64,000 nucleotides of DNA from NCBI GenBank assembly GCA_022824465.1, contig JAJDZV010000008.1, forward strand, positions 1-64,000, written 5' to 3'. The translations under genes and the position numbers were made by a program. The DNA is from Anaerolineae bacterium (GTDB taxonomy: Bacteria > Chloroflexota > Anaerolineae > Aggregatilineales > Phototrophicaceae). This document shows positions 61,390 through 64,000 of the stretch, one piece after another; positions within the stretch are counted from its first letter, which is position 1, and every line of letters begins with the position of its first letter. The notes below the pieces were generated by a model. It was given only the letters and a program-made list of their open reading frames with translations. It was not told the DNA's origin and did not search any database.

Positions 61390-64000
61390 TCAGTCCGCCA
61401 GGAAGTTGCGCAGAACCGTATGCAAAATCCCGCCGTTGCGGAAGTAGTCGACTTCGACCGGCGTATCCAATCGCACGGTAACTTCAAACTGTTTCCGCGA
61501 GCCGGCTTCATCGGTCGCTTGGACCGTTAGCCGCTGCATTGGCTCAACCTCATCCGTCACCGGAATGTCAAAGGTCTCGCGCCCGCTCAGTCCCAGCGAA
61601 GTGTACGACTCGCCCTCGGCGAACGTGAGCGGTAAAACGCCCATCATCACCAAATTGCTGCGATGAATGCGCTCGATGCTCTCGGCGATCACGGCTCGGA
61701 TGCCCAGCAGCAGCGTGCCCTTGGCCGCCCAATCTCGCGATGAGCCCATGCCGTAGTCCTTGCCAGCGAGAACAATCAAGGGCGTGCCATCCGCTTGATA
61801 GCGCAGCGCCGCGTCGTAGATCGGCATCTCTTCCATAGTCGGCAGGTAGGTTGTCACGCCGCCTTCGCTGCCGGGAACCAATAGATTGCGCAAGCGTACA
61901 TTGGCGAAGGTGCCGCGCGTCATCACCCGGTCGTTGCCCCTCCGCGAGCCGAAGCTGTTGAAATATTGCGGGCTGACGTCCCGTTCAAGCAGATACTGCC
62001 CGGCCGGCCCATTGATGGCGATGGCTCCCGCCGGCGAAATATGGTCCGTAGTTACCGAGTCGCCTCCCTTGACCATGACGCGAGCGCCCAAAATCGGCTC
62101 AATCGGCGGCGATTCACGCGGCAGATCAACGAAGAACGGCGGTTCCTGAATATAAGTGCTGTCGGCCCTCCATTCGTAGACTGGCTCGTCCGTGCTCGGT
62201 ATCGCGTTCCATTCTTCGTTGCCGTCATAGACATTGCCGTACAGCTCCAGGTACATGCCAGCGTCGAGACTTTCCTGCACCGTGCCCACAATTTCTTCCT
62301 GGCTCGGCCATATATCGCGCAGAAACACCTCCGCGCCGCGTTCGTCCGTGCCAAGCGGCTCGCTAGCCAAGTCGATATCGACCGTTCCCGCCAACGCATA
62401 TGCCACCACCAAGGGCGGCGACGCCAGGAAGTTCGCCCGCACATCCGGTCCAATCCGCCCCCCGAAATTGCGATTGCCGCTGAGCACCGAAGCCGCCACG
62501 ATATCGGCTTCGTGTATCGCCTCGCGCACCGGCTCGGGCAAGGGACCGCTGTTGCCGATGCAAGTCGTGCAGCCGTAACCGACCGTGTGGAAGCCCAGCG
62601 CCTCCAGGTGCGGCGTCAAGCCGGCTTTGTCCAGGTATTCCGTCACCACCTTGGAACCCGGCGCCAGGCTCGTCTTCACGTAAGACTTTCGCGTCAAGCC
62701 GCGCTCGTTGGCTTTCTTCGCCAGCAATCCCGCCGCAACCATCACCGACGGATTGCTCGTGTTGGTGCAAGATGTGATCGCGGCGATGACCACCGAGCCA
62801 TGCGTCAATTCGGCGCTCTCGCCGTTTGCCCGCACTTGGCCCAGCGCGCCCAGTTGCTCCCCGGACAAGGCGAAACCCTGCGGACCCAGCGGCGCCGTCA
62901 ACACTTGATTGAAGCGCGGCTTTAGCTCGCTGACCAAGATGCGATCTTGCGGGCGCAGCGGTCCAGCCACGCTCGGCTCAACCGTGTTCAAGTCCAATTC
63001 CAGCGTGTCGTTAAACGCCGGATCAGGCGTCGCATCGCTGCGGAAGAGTCCTTGTTCCTTGCAATAGACTTCCACTAGCTGCGAAAGGTCTTCATCGCGT
63101 CCGGTGCGCCGCAGGTAACTCAACACTTCATCATCCACCGGGAAGAAGCCCATGGTCGCGCCGTATTCCGGCGCCATATTGGCGATGGTGGCGCGGTCGG
63201 GCAGGGTCATGCTGCTCAAACCCGGTCCGTAAAACTCGACGAACTTGCCAACGACGCCTTTCTCGCGCAGCATCTGTGTCACCACCAGCACCAGATCAGT
63301 CGCGGTCGCGCCCTCGGGCAGCTGACCCATCAGCTTGAATCCGACCACTTCCGGCATCAGCATATAAACCGGCTGACCCAGCATCGCCGCTTCCGCCTCG
63401 ATGCCGCCAACGCCCCAGCCGAGCACGCCCAGCCCGTTGATCATAGTGGTATGGCTGTCCGTGCCCACCAGCGAATCCGGCAGCGCCACCAAGCCATCGC
63501 CCTGTGGATCGTCATAAAGCTGCACCACCTTCGCCAGATACTCCAGATTCACCTGATGCACGATGCCGGTCGCCGGCGGCACAACCTTGAGATTCTCGAA
63601 GGCTTTCTGCCCCCAATGCAGAAACTCGTAGCGCTCGCGATTGCGCATGAATTCCATTTCGGCGTTGCGCTTTATCGCGTCGGGCCGCCCGAAGACATCC
63701 ACTTGCACCGAATGGTCAATTACCAGGTCAACCGGCACAACCGGGTTGATCTTCTGCGGATCGCCGCCCATTCGCGCCATGGCGCTGCGCAACGCCGCCA
63801 AGTCGACCAGCGAGGGCACACCGGTGAAATCCTGCAGGATCACACGCGCCGGACTGAAGGGGATCTCGACCGGCTCATAGTAGTCCGCGTCCCAGGACGC
63901 CAAATTGACGACATCCTCGGCTTGGAAGAGCCGCCCATCCTCGTTGCGCAAGGCATTTTCCAGCAGTACCTTGATGCTGAAGGGCAGCCGGTCGATATTG
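61390..64000 (-). CDS. acnA: Aconitate hydratase A (5' end beyond window)
   Basis: Isomerises citrate and isocitrate. The frame stays open to the right edge ([17 protein letters not shown]), so the track TTG start at 63951 is not the true one; about 870 codons are present and perhaps 20-30 are missing. Cluster ligands are in [14 protein letters not shown] and [15 protein letters not shown]. Others: [36 protein letters not shown] and [20 protein letters not shown]. This is the AcnA/IRP1 layout, with the swivel domain at the C-terminus. It fits with citrate synthase and KorAB in the window. Confidence 0.96.
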   Translation of the reverse strand, partial: NIDRLPFSIKVLLENALRNEDGRLFQAEDVVNLASWDADYYEPVEIPFSPARVILQDFTGVPSLVDLAALRSAMARMGGDPQKINPVVPVDLVIDHSVQVDVFGRPDAIKRNAEMEFMRNRERYEFLHWGQKAFENLKVVPPATGIVHQVNLEYLAKVVQLYDDPQGDGLVALPDSLVGTDSHTTMINGLGVLGWGVGGIEAEAAMLGQPVYMLMPEVVGFKLMGQLPEGATATDLVLVVTQMLREKGVVGKFVEFYGPGLSSMTLPDRATIANMAPEYGATMGFFPVDDEVLSYLRRTGRDEDLSQLVEVYCKEQGLFRSDATPDPAFNDTLELDLNTVEPSVAGPLRPQDRILVSELKPRFNQVLTAPLGPQGFALSGEQLGALGQVRANGESAELTHGSVVIAAITSCTNTSNPSVMVAAGLLAKKANERGLTRKSYVKTSLAPGSKVVTEYLDKAGLTPHLEALGFHTVGYGCTTCIGNSGPLPEPVREAIHEADIVAASVLSGNRNFGGRIGPDVRANFLASPPLVVAYALAGTVDIDLASEPLGTDERGAEVFLRDIWPSQEEIVGTVQESLDAGMYLELYGNVYDGNEEWNAIPSTDEPVYEWRADSTYIQEPPFFVDLPRESPPIEPILGARVMVKGGDSVTTDHISPAGAIAINGPAGQYLLERDVSPQYFNSFGSRRGNDRVMTRGTFANVRLRNLLVPGSEGGVTTYLPTMEEMPIYDAALRYQADGTPLIVLAGKDYGMGSSRDWAAKGTLLLGIRAVIAESIERIHRSNLVMMGVLPLTFAEGESYTSLGLSGRETFDIPVTDEVEPMQRLTVQATDEAGSRKQFEVTVRLDTPVEVDYFRNGGILHTVLRNFLAD

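Overview
The window looks like a GC-rich, gene-dense bacterial chromosome segment, most probably from a Chloroflexota (Anaerolineae-like) organism. I infer this from the combination of an FMN-riboswitch-controlled RibXY-type uptake system, a Mec/CysO/MoeZ sulfur-carrier operon, a Sat-CysC fusion, a TatA/TatC pair behind nusB, a ferredoxin-dependent 2-oxoacid oxidoreductase and small dispersed hairpin repeats. No rRNA or ribosomal cluster is present to confirm it. Nothing phage-like, no IS element and no CRISPR array was seen.

Layout. 0-2 kb: a CotH-kinase-like gene interrupted by one in-frame stop. 2-6.2 kb: two tandem paralogous GT-C-type membrane proteins. 6.3-9.7 kb: DUF2007 protein, P1/S58 peptidase, and an OmpR/PhoR-type two-component pair. 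9.7-14.1 kb: promoter, FMN riboswitch, then permease, NMT1/THI5-like binding protein, ATPase and a cysteine-desulfurase-like enzyme. 14.2-15.4 kb: rpsT and a cytochrome c lipoprotein. 15.4-21 kb: a damaged sugar-type ABC transporter locus (argininosuccinate-lyase-like enzyme, intact MalG-like permease, truncated MalF-like permease, 5' stub of an amidohydrolase) facing a sugar isomerase and a Gfo/Idh/MocA oxidoreductase. 33.7 down to 21 kb, all minus strand: CPBP protease, rlmN, rpe, fakA, two fakB-like DegV genes, recG, coaD, a coiled-coil protein and comEC. 33.7-42.4 kb: two tRNA-Ser genes, SRPBCC protein, anmK, YihY, an ABC-2 exporter, nusB-tatA-tatC, and sat-cysC. 42.4-50.5 kb: P-type ATPase, threonine aldolase, degenerate CPBP protein, two rhomboids, citrate synthase. 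50.6-52.9 kb: a cysteine-related operon with a leader. 53-64 kb: korB, korA, gntR, repeat-rich spacer, aminotransferase, tandem RNase H, MFS transporter, aconitase (cut by the right edge).

The most striking feature lies at 50.6-50.83 kb. A promoter ends exactly at the ATG of a 32-codon leader ORF with three consecutive Cys codons. It is followed by mutually exclusive RNA pairings and a U-tailed terminator, directly upstream of a JAMM protease (Mec-like), a CysO/MoaD-like sulfur carrier and a MoeZ-like E1-rhodanese. This reads as a textbook ribosome-mediated attenuator responding to cysteine or Cys-tRNA supply. The carrier ends in Gly-Gly-Arg-Gly, so it needs trimming, and a candidate protease is encoded next to it.

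Other items worth attention are the deletion junction in the ABC locus, a ComEC whose metallo-beta-lactamase ligands are replaced, an RNase H with a second dead copy fused to it, loss of an acidic catalytic residue in one of the twin GT-C proteins, and direct repeats over the promoter of the gntR-korA-korB operon. All identifications come from reading motifs; no database search was run.
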